A stretch of 5,145 nucleotides of DNA. Origin: Selenomonadaceae bacterium. GTDB lineage: Bacteria > Bacillota > Negativicutes > Selenomonadales > Selenomonadaceae. The notes under the pieces were generated by a model. That model saw nothing but the letters and a program-made list of their open reading frames with translations, was not told the DNA's origin and ran no database searches. Of the stretch, positions 4,543 to 5,145 are shown one piece after another. Both the position numbers and the translations under genes were made by a program. Every line of letters begins with the position of its first letter. The first letter of the stretch is position 1. The stretch spans positions 1-5,145 of the forward strand of contig JAFUTM010000360.1 in assembly GCA_017484235.1 (NCBI GenBank), given 5' to 3'.

Positions 4543-5145
4543 GCAGGTGTCAAAAATTTTGATTACACATAAGCACCCTGACCATACGGGCGTACTTAAA
4601 CATTTTCCAAATTCAAAAATTTATATTTCGCGCGTTGAAGCAGACGCAATGGACTTGAAGGGCGACAACGTATTTCGTGTCGATTTCACGGACGGAGCTT
4701 ACAAGAACTTTGATAAGAGCCAAAAAATTGCTGACGGCATTTATTACATCTTTGCGCCTGGACACACAACCGGCACCAGTATTATCATTGTCGAGGACGG
4801 CGACCTCAATTATATGATTCACGGCGATGTAACTTACACTGATGAGGCACTATATATGAATAAGCTCTCGATTGCCACTGAAGATAAAGTTGCAGCACGT
4901 GACACGCTCAACAGAGTACGCGAGTTTATTCGCAATAATAAAACAGTCTACGTGTCGACACATACGCAGCTTGGTTATGAAAATCTCGAAGCAAAGAGAA
5001 TCGTTGACCTTGACAATATGCCGACGCCTATTCCACCTAAAGATGTCGTTGTCAAAACGGCGACTGGCAAGTACGTCTGCTCAATCTGCGGTTATATTTA
5101 TGATCCTGAGAAGGGCGATCCTCAAAATGGCATTGCACCTGGCAC
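4514..5145 (+). pseudogene. C-terminal part of the MBL-fold metallohydrolase with rubredoxin domain (frameshifted from its N-terminus, runs off window)
   Basis: A frame without any stop runs from 4484 to the window end; recognisable protein begins near 4514 (VLKNLGYQPEQVSKILITHK). Zinc ligands of the metallo-beta-lactamase fold are all present: THKHPDH (4565-4585, HxHxDH), APGHTTGT (around 4755-4778), HGDVTY (around 4819-4836) and the final STH (around 4954-4962). Having HxHxDH rather than HxExDH marks a hydrolase-type (glyoxalase II-like) centre and not a flavodiiron protein. Near the end, YVCSICGYIYDPEKGD (cysteines at 5078-5080 and 5087-5089) begins a classical rubredoxin domain, cut by the window edge before its second CxxC. 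The strand with the conserved Asp-Thr-Gly and some tens of residues around it are absent between the N-terminal fragment and this part. GTG 4514 or TTG 4517 might start it, but only a weak GGAAG (4506-4510) precedes them. The extent of the original gene is inferred. Confidence 0.7.

Overview
The window is a compact run of genes, all on the + strand, from an AT-rich anaerobic bacterium. Strong AGGAG-type ribosome binding sites, short gene gaps, GTG use as a start and a peroxide defence built on rubrerythrin and rubredoxin suggest a Firmicutes anaerobe, perhaps of the Negativicutes or clostridia. That placement is an inference. No rRNA, tRNA, insertion sequence, integrase or CRISPR array is visible.

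Left part (1-2727), mostly flavoenzymes: the last codons of an unidentified gene (to 92); a KefF/MdaB-like flavodoxin-fold NAD(P)H oxidoreductase (111-671); a fusion of a two-cluster ferredoxin with a nitroreductase (775-1581); an FMN reductase-like flavoprotein with a cysteine motif (1688-2353, GTG start); and a small one-domain cupin (2389-2727). The two ~105-base gaps on either side of the nitroreductase gene share several sequence blocks. The first of them also holds an 8-bp GC-rich hairpin.

Middle (2728-2838): a non-coding gap with an 8-bp-arm palindrome next to the cupin stop codon and a good sigma-70-type promoter (TTGCAA, 17-base spacer, TATGAT). A third copy of the palindrome half-site runs into the -10 box, which suggests a regulated start for the downstream genes.

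Right part (2839-5145), a peroxide-defence unit: a small PAS-like protein with four cysteines (2839-3174); a cysteine-type glutathione peroxidase (3196-3741); a rubrerythrin with an atypical rubredoxin domain (3797-4345); and a metallo-beta-lactamase-fold/rubredoxin gene starting on the last base of the rubrerythrin stop codon. This last gene is broken. A Tat-signal-like N-terminus (4345-4542) is in one frame, while the HxHxDH core and rubredoxin tail are in another frame from about 4514 to the window edge. The segment that should carry the beta-strand Asp-Thr-Gly motif is missing, which points to an out-of-frame deletion or an assembly error.

Taken together, the right-hand genes look like peroxide reduction (rubrerythrin, Gpx) with rubredoxin-type electron carriers. 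The left-hand flavin and Fe-S enzymes could supply or dispose of NAD(P)H electrons, for example by reducing quinones or nitro compounds. The functional link between the halves is an inference from adjacency and redox theme.
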